A stretch of 64,000 nt of DNA from Nocardioides daeguensis (GTDB lineage: Bacteria; Actinomycetota; Actinomycetes; Propionibacteriales; Nocardioidaceae): the NCBI RefSeq assembly GCF_019192965.1, contig NZ_JAHTKU010000012.1, positions 62,001 to 126,000 of the forward strand. Direction: 5' to 3'. This document shows positions 28,184 through 38,179 of the stretch, piece after piece (within the stretch, counting starts at the first letter, position 1; each line of letters starts with the position of its first letter). The notes under the pieces are model-generated. The model saw only the letters and a program-made list of their open reading frames with translations. It ran no database searches and was not told the DNA's origin. The translations under genes were made by a program, and so were the position numbers.

Positions 28184-28274
28184 GGGATCTCTCCGTCCGC
28201 GCCGGGAAGCGGCCCGCAGGCCTCCCGCGACCCGCTCCGGGGTGTCACCATGGAACCGAGCGAGGAGGCGCGCG

Positions 28275-29273
28275 ATGACCGATCCCCGTCCGGTGGTCGA
28301 CTCCGTGGCCGCCCTGCTCGACGGCGCGACCGAGCGCGCGGTGCTGGATGCGCCGGGCAGGTCGGGGGCGGTGCTCGAGCGGGTGCGGATCGGCGGGCGG
28401 CCGTACGTCGTGAAGTACCTCGACCACGACGCCGACTGGTCGCTGCGGGCGGCGGGCGTGCCGGGCAGCCCGACCCTGGTGCTGTGGCAGCGGGGGATCC
28501 TCGACCTGCTCCCGCAGGAGATCGCCCAGCCGATCGTGGCGGTGGCCCGCGAACGGGCACGGCCGACCCTGTCGGCGGTGCTGATGCGCGACGTCGGGCC
28601 GTGGCTGGTGCCGGCGGTCGACGACCCGATCGGGGTCGAGCAGAACGCCCGCTTCCTCGACCACATGGCCGCGCTGCACGCCGCCTTCTGGGAGAGCGAC
28701 CTCGACCTCGACGTCGTGGCCCCACGGGACCGCTACCTCGAGCTGTCGCCGCGGATGGCGGAGGCCGAGGCCGCGCGGGGCTCGGGGCATCTCGTGCCGG
28801 GCCTGGTGGCGCAGGGCTGGCCGCGGCTGGAGTCGGTCGCGCCGCGCGCCGCGGCGGTCGTCGTCCCCCTCGTCGAGGAGCCGGGACCGCTGCTGGCCGC
28901 GCTGGCGGGCACCCCACAGACCTTGGTCCACGGCAACTGGAAGCTCGACAACCTCGGCACCGACGCCGCCGGCCGCACGGTCCTGCTCGACTGGGAGACG
29001 CCCGGGCGGGGCGCCGGGACCGCCGACCTGGCGTGGTACCTCGCCATCAACTGCCGCCGCCTGCCGGTCAGCAAGGAGCAGGCGATCGTCGACTACCGGA
29101 CCGCGCTCGAGCGCCGCGGCGTGGCCACCGAGCCGTGGTGGGAGCGCCAGCTCGCGCTCGCCCTGCTGGGCGCGCTGGTGCAGTTCGGCTGGGAGAAGGC
29201 CCTCGGCGGGTACGACGACGAGCTGGCGTGGTGGGAGGAGCGGGCCGTGCGCGCGGCGGCCCTGCTCGGCTGA
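28275..29273 (+). CDS. APH-fold phosphotransferase with altered catalytic loop
   Basis: 332 residues related to aminoglycoside/choline kinases. The catalytic loop, normally HGDxxxxN, reads H219-G-N221-W-K-L-D-N226: the catalytic-base Asp is Asn. The metal-binding LLDWETPG motif follows intact. It may be inactive, or Asp225 may substitute. GAGGAGG lies six bases before the ATG at 28275. It stands alone between the aldehyde dehydrogenase and a terminator. Function unknown; resistance is only one possibility among many for this fold. Confidence 0.75.
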   Translation: MTDPRPVVDSVAALLDGATERAVLDAPGRSGAVLERVRIGGRPYVVKYLDHDADWSLRAAGVPGSPTLVLWQRGILDLLPQEIAQPIVAVARERARPTLSAVLMRDVGPWLVPAVDDPIGVEQNARFLDHMAALHAAFWESDLDLDVVAPRDRYLELSPRMAEAEAARGSGHLVPGLVAQGWPRLESVAPRAAAVVVPLVEEPGPLLAALAGTPQTLVHGNWKLDNLGTDAAGRTVLLDWETPGRGAGTADLAWYLAINCRRLPVSKEQAIVDYRTALERRGVATEPWWERQLALALLGALVQFGWEKALGGYDDELAWWEERAVRAAALLG

Positions 29274-29307
29274 CCCGCCGCTGGCGAAGGCCCGACCGGG
29301 CCCGCTC

Positions 29308-29346
29308 GGCCGGGTTGGCAGCCGGGCTCGCAGCCCGTTCCCGGCC
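29308..29346 (+). terminator. Nested hairpin downstream of the phosphotransferase
   Basis: Outer stem GGCCGGG (29308-29314) with CCCGGCC (29340-29346) encloses an inner hairpin CGGGCT-CGC-AGCCCG (29323-29337). No T-run, but position after the gene and stem strength suggest a terminator. Confidence 0.5.
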
Positions 29347-29429
29347 CTTCCCCGCCTCTTGACACCAAGAGGACATGTGTAAAGCAGCACATCTGCTACC
29401 GATCAGTAGATTCGGTGACGGCGGTCACC

Positions 29430-29435
29430 TACGCT
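29430..29435 (+). promoter_or_regulatory. Probable -10 box of the SSADH gene (leaderless)
   Basis: TACGCT, six bases, ATG at 29442. Upstream, TTGACA (29359-29364) and an AGCAG-CACAT-CTGCT inverted repeat (29383-29397) are too far to be its -35 but may be regulatory. Confidence 0.45.
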
Positions 29436-29441
29436 CGTCCC

Positions 29442-31073
29442 ATGAGCGAAGCGAATCCCGGCTCCGGCGCGTCCTCCGAGGGCCCTGTCGTCGACGGTCC
29501 CCACGACCCCGAGCACGACCCGCGGGCGTCGTACGCCCTCGAGCCGGAGTACGTCGCCCGGTTGACCGACCGCGTCCTGGCGACCACGGGCCGCACCACC
29601 CAGGTCTTCTCGCCGATCAACGGCGCCCCGGTCGCCAACATCCCGCAGTCGAGCACCGACGACGTCGCCGAGGCGTTCCGCCGCGCGCGGGTCGCCCAGG
29701 CCGCGTGGGCGCGGGTGTCGGTCGACGAGCGGGCCCGGATCCTGCACCGGCTGCACGACATCGTGCTCGACCGGCAGGCCGAGATCATCGACCTGATCCA
29801 GCTCGAGTCCGGCAAGGCGCGCAAGCACGCCTTCGACGAGCCGCTGCACATCGCGCTCACCGCGCGCTACTACGCCCGCACCGCCCACCGGCACCTCGAC
29901 ACCCAGCGCCGCCCGGGCGTCGTCCCGGTGCTCACCAAGGTCGAGCTCAACCGGGTGCCCAAGGGCGTGGTCGGGATCATCTCGCCGTGGAACTACCCGT
30001 TCACGATGGCGCTGTGCGACGGCCTTCCGGCCCTGCTCGCCGGCAACGCCGTGGTCACCAAGCCCGACGCGCAGACCATGCTGTCGGCGCTGCTCGCCGC
30101 CCAGCTGCTCGAGGACGCCGGCTTCCCGCGCGACCTGTGGCAGGTCGTGGCCGGCCCGGGCCGTGAGCTCGGTACGCCGATCATCGAGCGCGCCGACTAC
30201 ATCTGCTTCACCGGCTCGACCGCCACCGGCAAGATCATCGCCAAGCAGGCGGCCGAGCGGCTGATCGGCTGCTCCCTCGAGCTCGGTGGCAAGAACCCGA
30301 TCCTCGTGCTCCGCGACGCCGACATCGAGCGCGCCGCCGAGGGCGCGGTCCGGGCCTGCTTCTCCAACGCCGGCCAGCTGTGCGTCTCGACCGAGCGGAT
30401 GTTCGTCGCCGACGCCGTCTACGACCGCTTCGTCGAGCGCTTCGTCGCCCGCACCAAGGCAATGAGCCTCGGCGCCACGATGGACTGGGACGCCGACATG
30501 GGCACGCTGATCTCGGCCGACCAGCTCGAGACCGTCACCGCCCACGTCGAGGACGCGGTCGCCATGGGCGCCCGGGTGCTCGCCGGCGGCAAGGCCCGGC
30601 CCGACCTGGCGCCGTACTACTTCGAGCCGACCGTGCTCGAGGGCGTCACGCCGGAGATGACCTGCTTCGGCAACGAGACCTTCGGCCCCGTCGTCTCGAT
30701 CTACCGGTTCCACGACGAGGCGGACGCGATCGCCCGCGCCAACGACGGCGAGTACGGCCTCAACGGCTCGGTCTACACCCGCGACACCGCCCGCGGCCGC
30801 GCGATCGCCCGGCAGATCAAGTGCGGCACGGTCAACGTCAACGAGGCCTTCGGGGCCACCTTCGCCAGCATCGACGCCCCCATGGGCGGCATGCGCGAGT
30901 CCGGCATGGGCCGGCGCCAGGGCGCCGAGGGCATCCACCGCTACACCGAGACCCAGTCGGTCGCCACGCAGCGACTGATCCGGTTCGGTCCCATGCTCGG
31001 CATGTCCGACGAGGGCTACGCGAAGTTCATGACCGCCTCGCTGCGCCTGATGGACAAGCTGGGCCGCGCATGA
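29442..31073 (+). CDS. Succinate-semialdehyde dehydrogenase (GabD2-like)
   Basis: 543-residue aldehyde dehydrogenase of the actinobacterial SSADH type, longer at the N-terminus than GabD1. It has ISPWNYPFTMALCDGLPALLAGN at ~180-202, cofactor loop FTGSTATGK at ~257, LELGGKNP at ~279 and catalytic Cys314 in SNAGQLCVS. The family oxidises succinic semialdehyde and other aldehydes with NADP+. ATG at 29442 is favoured over an upstream GTG by the TACGCT box. Its stop overlaps the GMC oxidoreductase start, so they form an alcohol-to-acid pair. Confidence 0.87.
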   Translation: MSEANPGSGASSEGPVVDGPHDPEHDPRASYALEPEYVARLTDRVLATTGRTTQVFSPINGAPVANIPQSSTDDVAEAFRRARVAQAAWARVSVDERARILHRLHDIVLDRQAEIIDLIQLESGKARKHAFDEPLHIALTARYYARTAHRHLDTQRRPGVVPVLTKVELNRVPKGVVGIISPWNYPFTMALCDGLPALLAGNAVVTKPDAQTMLSALLAAQLLEDAGFPRDLWQVVAGPGRELGTPIIERADYICFTGSTATGKIIAKQAAERLIGCSLELGGKNPILVLRDADIERAAEGAVRACFSNAGQLCVSTERMFVADAVYDRFVERFVARTKAMSLGATMDWDADMGTLISADQLETVTAHVEDAVAMGARVLAGGKARPDLAPYYFEPTVLEGVTPEMTCFGNETFGPVVSIYRFHDEADAIARANDGEYGLNGSVYTRDTARGRAIARQIKCGTVNVNEAFGATFASIDAPMGGMRESGMGRRQGAEGIHRYTETQSVATQRLIRFGPMLGMSDEGYAKFMTASLRLMDKLGRA

Positions 31074-32785
31074 GCGACTTCGACTACGACGTCCTGGTCA
31101 TCGGGTCGGGCTTCGGCGGCTCGGTCACCGCGCTGCGGCTGACCGAGAAGGGCTACCGCGTCGGCGTCCTCGAGGCCGGCGCCCGCTTCGACGACGCCGA
31201 CTTCGCCGACAACTCCTGGGACCTGAAGAAGTACCTCTACGCCCCGTCCGCCGGCTGCTACGGCATCCAGCGCATCGACATGGTCAAGGACTGCCTGATC
31301 CTCGCCGGCGCGGGCGTCGGCGGCGGCTCCCTGGTCTACGCCAACACCCTCTACGAGCCGCTCGAGCCGTTCTACCGGGACCCGTCGTGGTCCCACATCA
31401 CCGACTGGAAGGCCGAGCTCGCGCCGTACTACGACCAGGCCAAGCGGATGCTGGGCGTGGTCACCTACCCGCGGATGACACCCTCCGACGAGGTGATGAA
31501 GAAGGTCGCCGACCAGATGGGCGTCGGCGACAGCTTCCACGCCACCCCCGTCGGGGTCTTCTTCGGCGGCCCCGGCCAGGAGGCCGGCGCGTCGGTCGCC
31601 GATCCCTACTTCGGCGGCGTCGGCCCCTCCCGCAACACCTGCCGCGACTGCGGCGAGTGCATGACCGGGTGCCGGCACAACGCCAAGAACACCCTGGTCA
31701 AGAACTACCTCTACCTCGCCGAGCAGAACGGCGCCGAGGTGCACCCGCTGACCACGGTGACCCGGGTCCGGCCCCTGCCTGGTGGCGGCTACCGGGTCGA
31801 CACCCGCTGGACGAAGGCGAAGCTGTCGCGTCGTACGGCGACCCGGACGTTCACCGCCGAGCAGGTCGTGTTCTCCGCGGCCGCGCTCGGCACCCAGAAG
31901 CTGCTCCACCGGCTCAAGGCGACCGGCGACCTGCCGAACGTCTCCGACCGGCTCGGCCACCTGACCCGGACCAACTCCGAGTCGATCCTCGGCGCGATCG
32001 CTCCGGAGGGTTCCGACGTCGACTACACCGACGGCGTCGCCATCACCTCCTCGTGGCACCCCGACGAGCACACCCACATCGAGCCGGTGCGCTACGGCAA
32101 GGGCAGCAACGCGATGTCCCTGATGCAGACCGTGCTCACCGACGGCGACGGGCCCGACCCGCGCTGGAAGGTGTGGCTCAAGGAGCTGTGGAAGGAGCGC
32201 CGGCGCGTCCGCGACCTCTACGACGTCAAGCACTGGTCGGAGCGGGTCGTCATCGCGCTGGTCATGCAGTCGGTCGACAACTCGATCACGACCTTCCCGA
32301 AGCGGGTCGCCGGCAGGTGGATCCTGTCCTCGAAGCAGGGCCACGGCGAGCCCAACCCGACCTGGATCCCCGCCGCCAACGACGCGGTGCGCCGGATGGC
32401 GGCGGTCATGGGCGGCGGCACCGCCGGCGGCACCATCGGCGAGCCGTTCAACCGGCCGTTGACCGCCCACTTCATCGGCGGCTGCACGATCGGTGACAGC
32501 CCCGAGTCGGGGGTGGTCGACGGCTACCAGCGGGTCTTCGGGCATCCGGGGCTGCACATCGTCGACGGGTCGACCATCTCGGCCAACCTCGGCGTGAACC
32601 CGTCGCTGACGATCACCGCTCAGGCGGAGCGGGCGATGGCGTACTGGCCCAACAAGGGCGAGGCCGACGCCCGCCCGGCCCTCGGTGAGTCCTACCGCTC
32701 GATCGAGCCGGTCGCGCCCCGCGCGCCGGTCGTGCCGGACGAGGCGCCGGCAGCGCTGCGGCTGCCGATCGTCGGGGTCAGCTGA
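31070..32785 (+). CDS. GMC family FAD oxidoreductase (ChoD/cholesterol oxidase-like)
   Basis: 571 residues. FAD loop VIGSGFGGSV at ~9-18; GAGVGGGSLVYAN at ~80-92; late GGCTIGDSP and IVDGSTISANLGVNPSLTITA segments with the GMC active-site region. A cysteine cluster C191-x2-C194-x2-C197-x3-C201 (CRDCGECMTGCRHN) looks like an iron-sulfur or zinc site and is typical of this ChoD-like branch, not of secreted cholesterol oxidases. No signal peptide. It overlaps the SSADH gene by ATGA. In Mycobacterium its counterpart sits beside guaB3, matching the regional synteny here. Confidence 0.85.
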   Translation: MSDFDYDVLVIGSGFGGSVTALRLTEKGYRVGVLEAGARFDDADFADNSWDLKKYLYAPSAGCYGIQRIDMVKDCLILAGAGVGGGSLVYANTLYEPLEPFYRDPSWSHITDWKAELAPYYDQAKRMLGVVTYPRMTPSDEVMKKVADQMGVGDSFHATPVGVFFGGPGQEAGASVADPYFGGVGPSRNTCRDCGECMTGCRHNAKNTLVKNYLYLAEQNGAEVHPLTTVTRVRPLPGGGYRVDTRWTKAKLSRRTATRTFTAEQVVFSAAALGTQKLLHRLKATGDLPNVSDRLGHLTRTNSESILGAIAPEGSDVDYTDGVAITSSWHPDEHTHIEPVRYGKGSNAMSLMQTVLTDGDGPDPRWKVWLKELWKERRRVRDLYDVKHWSERVVIALVMQSVDNSITTFPKRVAGRWILSSKQGHGEPNPTWIPAANDAVRRMAAVMGGGTAGGTIGEPFNRPLTAHFIGGCTIGDSPESGVVDGYQRVFGHPGLHIVDGSTISANLGVNPSLTITAQAERAMAYWPNKGEADARPALGESYRSIEPVAPRAPVVPDEAPAALRLPIVGVS

Positions 32786-32812
32786 GCGCTGGGGCCGGTG
32801 TGCCTGCGGGGG

Positions 32813-32849
32813 CGGTCCCGGAGCGATCCGGGACCGTCCCAGATTTTTT
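32813..32849 (+). terminator. Intrinsic terminator after the GMC oxidoreductase gene
   Basis: A perfect 10-bp stem, CGGTCCCGGA (32813-32822) with TCCGGGACCG (32827-32836), loop GCGA, and a run of six T at 32844-32849. The clearest rho-independent terminator in the window. Confidence 0.85.
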
Positions 32850-32889
32850 CGTCGAACTTGTCCGGAGCCGGCGTAACTCCCCCTGAGGG

Positions 32890-33024
32890 GGGTCGTTGAA
32901 CGAAGCGAGCCCGGGAATCACGCTCCCTCCCGAAGACCGGGCTCGGTCCAGGCACTGTCCATCAGCTGCGTGGACAATCAGGGCCCGGCCACCCTCCCTC
33001 CCCGGCCGGGCCCTGGTGCGTTTT
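32890..33024 (+). ncRNA. Probable 6C small RNA
   Basis: Two hairpins with C-rich loops define the 6C RNA class of Actinobacteria. Hairpin 1: CGAGCCCGG (32906-32914) with CCGGGCTCG (32937-32945), loop containing CTCCCTCCC. Hairpin 2: stem of 12 bp (32979-32990 with 33004-33015), loop ACCCTCCCTCCCC, then TTTT at 33021-33024, so it is also the terminator. A middle stem TGTCCA (32956-32961) / TGGACA (32971-32976) fits between. A short CCCCC-TGA-GGGGG hairpin lies just upstream. Known 6C RNAs regulate by pairing their C-loops with G-rich mRNAs. Confidence 0.65.
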
Positions 33025-33074
33025 CACCGGCCCGCGAGGCTCCGAGGGACGAGGAGGCTCGCGGATCAGCCGGG

Positions 33075-33129
33075 GAGATCGAGTAGCGCCGCGACCGAGG
33101 AACGAGGTCGCGACGCGCGTATCGAGATC
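33075..33129. repeat. Palindromic intergenic repeat, copy A
   Basis: GAGATCGAGTAGCGC at one end and GCGCGTATCGAGATC at the other flank a palindromic core (GCGACCGAGG / CGAGGTCGCG). Related copies lie at 51531-51570 and three times in 62354-62584. It occupies the guaA upstream region after the small RNA; nothing else is seen in 33130-33210. Confidence 0.75.
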
Positions 33130-33212
33130 TTCGGGGGAGGCGTCTCGAAACCTGGGGGAGCCGGGCACGTGCAAGGTCACCTGTCAGTTCGGGGCCGCGG
33201 GCACGCCGCCGA

Positions 33213-33218
33213 TACGAT
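33213..33218 (+). promoter_or_regulatory. Probable -10 box of guaA (leaderless)
   Basis: TACGAT, six bases, ATG at 33225. The same spacing as guaB, so both GMP-pathway genes seem to make leaderless messages. Confidence 0.55.
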
Positions 33219-33224
33219 TCGGCC

Positions 33225-34808
<1,584 letters not shown>

Positions 34809-34812
34809 CCTT

Positions 34813-34830
34813 CCGGGTCCGTTGACCCGG
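34813..34830 (+). terminator. Hairpin terminator after guaA
   Basis: CCGGGTC-CGTT-GACCCGG, a perfect 7-bp stem starting five bases after the guaA stop. A second, bulged hairpin (TGCTGCT...CCCG with CGGGAGCAGCA, to ~34869) follows, just before the next RBS. Confidence 0.6.
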
Positions 34831-34879
34831 TTGCTGCTCTCCCGCACGGGTACCGCCCGGGAGCAGCAGGAGGTGTGCC

Positions 34880-35275
34880 ATGGGCGGAGCAGGACTGCCG
34901 TGGATGGTGTTCGGGGCGCTCGCAGCGGTGCTCGCGTGCGCGGGCATCGTGGTGCTGGTGCCCTGGGTGCGGGCCGAGATGGCCCGCGAGGACGAGCTGG
35001 CGAGCCGGGATCGCGACGTGCTGGCCTACGAGGTGCCGGAGGGCCAGGACCCGACGGCGATCCTGGCGGCGCTGTCCCTGGCCGGGATCACGGCCGCGCC
35101 GGTGCTGCGCCACGGCCGGCGGCTGGTGCTGATCGACGAGCGGGGCCGACGCGACTCCGTCGTACGACGCAGGGCGCGGTCGGTGATCGCCCACGCACCG
35201 CTCAACACGCTGGGCGACCCGGCGCCCGTCCAGGCCGTGCGCTTCCTCGACGAGCCCGACGGGGCGCAGGCCTGA
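34880..35275 (+). CDS. Hypothetical membrane-anchored protein
   Basis: 131 residues, not recognised. One membrane helix at ~8-30 (WMVFGALAAVLACAGIVVLVPWV), then a soluble domain of ~95 residues with a short beta-alpha pattern (TAILAALSLAGITAAPVLRHGRRLVLIDERG). AGGAGG lies eight bases before the ATG. It follows guaA by 71 bp with terminator-like hairpins between, so it is probably transcribed on its own or by read-through. Confidence 0.7.
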   Translation: MGGAGLPWMVFGALAAVLACAGIVVLVPWVRAEMAREDELASRDRDVLAYEVPEGQDPTAILAALSLAGITAAPVLRHGRRLVLIDERGRRDSVVRRRARSVIAHAPLNTLGDPAPVQAVRFLDEPDGAQA

Positions 35276-35414
35276 GCGAGCGACGGGCGCTCGCTGCACG
35301 GGTGCGAGAGCGGACATTCCGCCGCGCGCGACCGTGGTGCTTCGTACGATGGTCCGCGGGGATTCCAGCGGTCCGGGGGAGGGGCGTCGTACGGGCCCCA
35401 GGAGCGAGGTCGCC

Positions 35415-38030
35415 ATGGCATCCGGTGCTGCGCAGACACTGACTGCGGAACGGATCGCGCGTGCGCTCGAGCAGGGCGACGTGGTCGTCCACTACCAGCC
35501 CTGCTACGACCTGCGCACGGGGGAGATGGTCGCGGTCGAGGCGTTGGCGCGCCTGTTCGACCGCGAGAGCGGGGAGCTGGTCGAGCCGGCCGGGTTCCTC
35601 GAGCCGCTGGAGGAGTCCGGGCTGGTCGTGCACCTCGACGAGATGGTGCTGACGGCCGCGGCCGAGCAGGTCGCGCAGTGGCGGCAGCTGCCCGCAGGGG
35701 ACCGGCTCTGCCTCGCGGTCAACCTGTCACCCGCCGACCTGGACGACCCGATGCTGCCGGCGCGCTTCCGTGAGGCGACCGAGGCCGCGGGCCTGCCCCT
35801 GAACGCCGTCATCGTCGAGCTGACCGAGACCGTGCTGTCGCGGACGGGGCAGGGGCACGAGCAGGTCCTCGCCGAGCTGGCAGCCCTCGGCTGCAACATC
35901 ACCCTCGACGACTTCGGCACGGGCAACGCGAGCTTCGACTACCTGCGCCGGTTCCGGGTCGACGGGGTGAAGATCGACCGGTCGTTCGTGCAGTTCCTCG
36001 GCTCCGGCGGCCCGCACGAGCGGATGGCCGAGTCGCTGGTCCGGTTCTGCCTGTCGCTGGGCGTCCACGTCGTCGCGGAGGGGATCGAGCGGCCCCAGCA
36101 CGTCGCTGCCCTGCGCCGTCTCGGCTGCCCGTTCGGCCAGGGCTTCTTGATGAGCCGCCCCCTGGACGCCGACGCGCTCGGCGCGCTGTTGCGCGCCGAC
36201 CGGGTCCCGGCGAGCCTGGCCCACCCCGCGGAGCGCGCCGAGCTGCCCGCCCTCACCACCGTGCCGAGCACCGAGTCCTCGGTCCTCGAGCGGCTCGTGC
36301 CCCGCGTCCTCGCCGGCCTGGTGAGCCTGGTCCTCGTGCTGGTCGCCACGCTCGTGGTCACCGGCCGCGCCGACACCGACGCCTCACTGACCAGCGCCGC
36401 GCAGAACCGGCTCGCGGCGATCGACTCCCTCGCCGCCCGCGGCGTCGACCTCCGGCTCGGCGGCCTGCGGGACACGGTGACCGCCTTCAGCCGCAGCGCC
36501 GCCGTACGCCGCGCCGTGGCGACCGGCGACCAGGAACGGATGGACGTCGTGCTGGAGGCGCTCGGCTCGGCCACGACCGGCGCCTACAACACGTCCCTGT
36601 ACGACGCCGACGGCGTCATGCTGGACCTGGTCCCGCCCCAGCGCGACCCGGAGGTGATCGGCCGCGACTTCTCCTTCCGCGAGTGGTACCTCCCGGCGAG
36701 CCGCAGCGACACCGCCTACATCTCGCAGGCCTACCGGCTGATGACGCCCGAGCGGACCTGGGCGATCGCCGTCGCGGCCGCCGTCCGCGACCCGCAGGGC
36801 CGGATCCGCGGCTACCTCGTCGCGACCCTCGCCCTGTCGGGCATCCAGGCCGAGATGGAGGCCCTGTTCCGCCAGTACGGCGTCGCGGTCACCGTCGTGG
36901 ACCGGCACGGCACCACCCTCGCCGACTCCGGTGGCGACGTGGGCGCCACGACGAAGGACCCCCGGCTCCTCGACGGCCCGGACGCCACCGGCCGCGCCGC
37001 CGACGCCGAGACCGACCGGTTGTGGGCGGTCAGCGAGGTCTCGGCCATCGGCGGCTGGCTGCTCGTCGAGCAGGGCCGCGAGGCCGCGGTCGGCAACGTC
37101 GCGGGCGGCACCGATCCGCTGCTGGCGGCGCTCGTGGTGGCCATCGGCTTCGTGCTGGTGCTGCTGTGGCTGGCGACCGACGCCCGCCGCCGTCGGCTCA
37201 AGGGCGACCTGCACCGGTCCAACGCCTGGCTGACCTCGATCCTCGGGGCCACCCCGACGCCGGTGCTGGTCAGCGACGTCGAGGGCCGGGTGCATCAGGC
37301 CAATGCCGCCGCCGCCGACCTGCTGGGCGTCCCGGTCGCGTCGCTGCGCGGCCAGACGGTGCGCAGCTGGCTGACCACGCGGGACCAGCCGGCGACCGAC
37401 GGGGGAGCGTTCACCGCCGCCGTCGTCACCCGGGCCGGCGAGGTCCGCCTGGTCGAGGTGCAGGTCCGCGACCTCACCGGACCCGCGGGCGAGCCGATGC
37501 GCCTGCACGCCCTCCTCGACGTCACGCCCCACCGTGAGGAGCAGGACCGGCTGCGCGCCCAGAGCCGGGTCGACCCGTTGACCGGCGTGGCCAACCGGAT
37601 CGCGCTCCAGGAGGCGCTCGCCGCGGCGTCCGCCCCGGGCCGGTCCCCCCACGCCCTGGTGATGCTCGACCTCGACGGCTTCAAGGCCGTCAACGACGAC
37701 CTGGGTCACGCGGCAGGGGACAGCGTCCTGTGCGCCGTGGCCGACGTGCTCGCCGACGCCGTCCAGCCCGACGACACGGTCGCGCGGGTCGGCGGCGACG
37801 AGTTCGTGCTCGTCGTCCGCCTGCCCGAGCGCACCAGCCACGCGGTGGTCGCGCAGCGGCTGCGGAGCCGGGTGCAGGAGGTCCTCGACGCCCACCCGTT
37901 CGCGCTGCACGTCCCCGTCGGCGTCAGCGTCGGGTCGGCCGCGATCGGCCCCGAGGGCCGCGACGCCGACGAGCTGCTGCGCCTCGCCGACCTGCGCATG
38001 TACGACGCCAAGCGGCGCGGGCGCCGATGA
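35415..38030 (+). CDS. Membrane EAL-Cache-PAS-GGDEF cyclic-di-GMP enzyme
   Basis: 871 residues. Order: cytoplasmic EAL phosphodiesterase (~12-255; EAL at 42-44, VNLSP, ITLDDFGTG, VKIDRSFV, EGIE, GQGFLMSRP all kept), membrane helix (~297-318), outside dCache-like sensor (~325-560, with FSFREWYLPASRSDTAYIS), second helix (~572-592), PAS (~612-720) and GGDEF cyclase (~735-871; intact GGDEF at 793-797, no RxxD inhibitory site just before it). Both activities look competent. EAL at the N-terminus on the far side of the sensor from GGDEF is the reverse of the common order. It likely makes or breaks c-di-GMP in response to a small ligand. A chemoreceptor gene follows. Confidence 0.85.
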   Translation: MASGAAQTLTAERIARALEQGDVVVHYQPCYDLRTGEMVAVEALARLFDRESGELVEPAGFLEPLEESGLVVHLDEMVLTAAAEQVAQWRQLPAGDRLCLAVNLSPADLDDPMLPARFREATEAAGLPLNAVIVELTETVLSRTGQGHEQVLAELAALGCNITLDDFGTGNASFDYLRRFRVDGVKIDRSFVQFLGSGGPHERMAESLVRFCLSLGVHVVAEGIERPQHVAALRRLGCPFGQGFLMSRPLDADALGALLRADRVPASLAHPAERAELPALTTVPSTESSVLERLVPRVLAGLVSLVLVLVATLVVTGRADTDASLTSAAQNRLAAIDSLAARGVDLRLGGLRDTVTAFSRSAAVRRAVATGDQERMDVVLEALGSATTGAYNTSLYDADGVMLDLVPPQRDPEVIGRDFSFREWYLPASRSDTAYISQAYRLMTPERTWAIAVAAAVRDPQGRIRGYLVATLALSGIQAEMEALFRQYGVAVTVVDRHGTTLADSGGDVGATTKDPRLLDGPDATGRAADAETDRLWAVSEVSAIGGWLLVEQGREAAVGNVAGGTDPLLAALVVAIGFVLVLLWLATDARRRRLKGDLHRSNAWLTSILGATPTPVLVSDVEGRVHQANAAAADLLGVPVASLRGQTVRSWLTTRDQPATDGGAFTAAVVTRAGEVRLVEVQVRDLTGPAGEPMRLHALLDVTPHREEQDRLRAQSRVDPLTGVANRIALQEALAAASAPGRSPHALVMLDLDGFKAVNDDLGHAAGDSVLCAVADVLADAVQPDDTVARVGGDEFVLVVRLPERTSHAVVAQRLRSRVQEVLDAHPFALHVPVGVSVGSAAIGPEGRDADELLRLADLRMYDAKRRGRR

Positions 38031-38179
38031 GCAGGACTGACTCCCTGGCCCGGGTGCGCACCGTCCCCGCCCCGTCGGGGCACCTGGTCCGGTGCCCGGC
38101 GGGCTGACTGCGGCCCGGGGGTCGATCGGGCCCGAGCGGCGATTCCCGCCTTTGCCTTCACTCTCGTGCCGCCGTGCCG

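Noticed and set aside
38027..38107. 26-codon frame overlapping the stop of the EAL/GGDEF gene (ATGA)
   Set aside because: Too short, no membrane or other recognisable feature, and the region is rich in inverted repeats; overlap alone is weak support.
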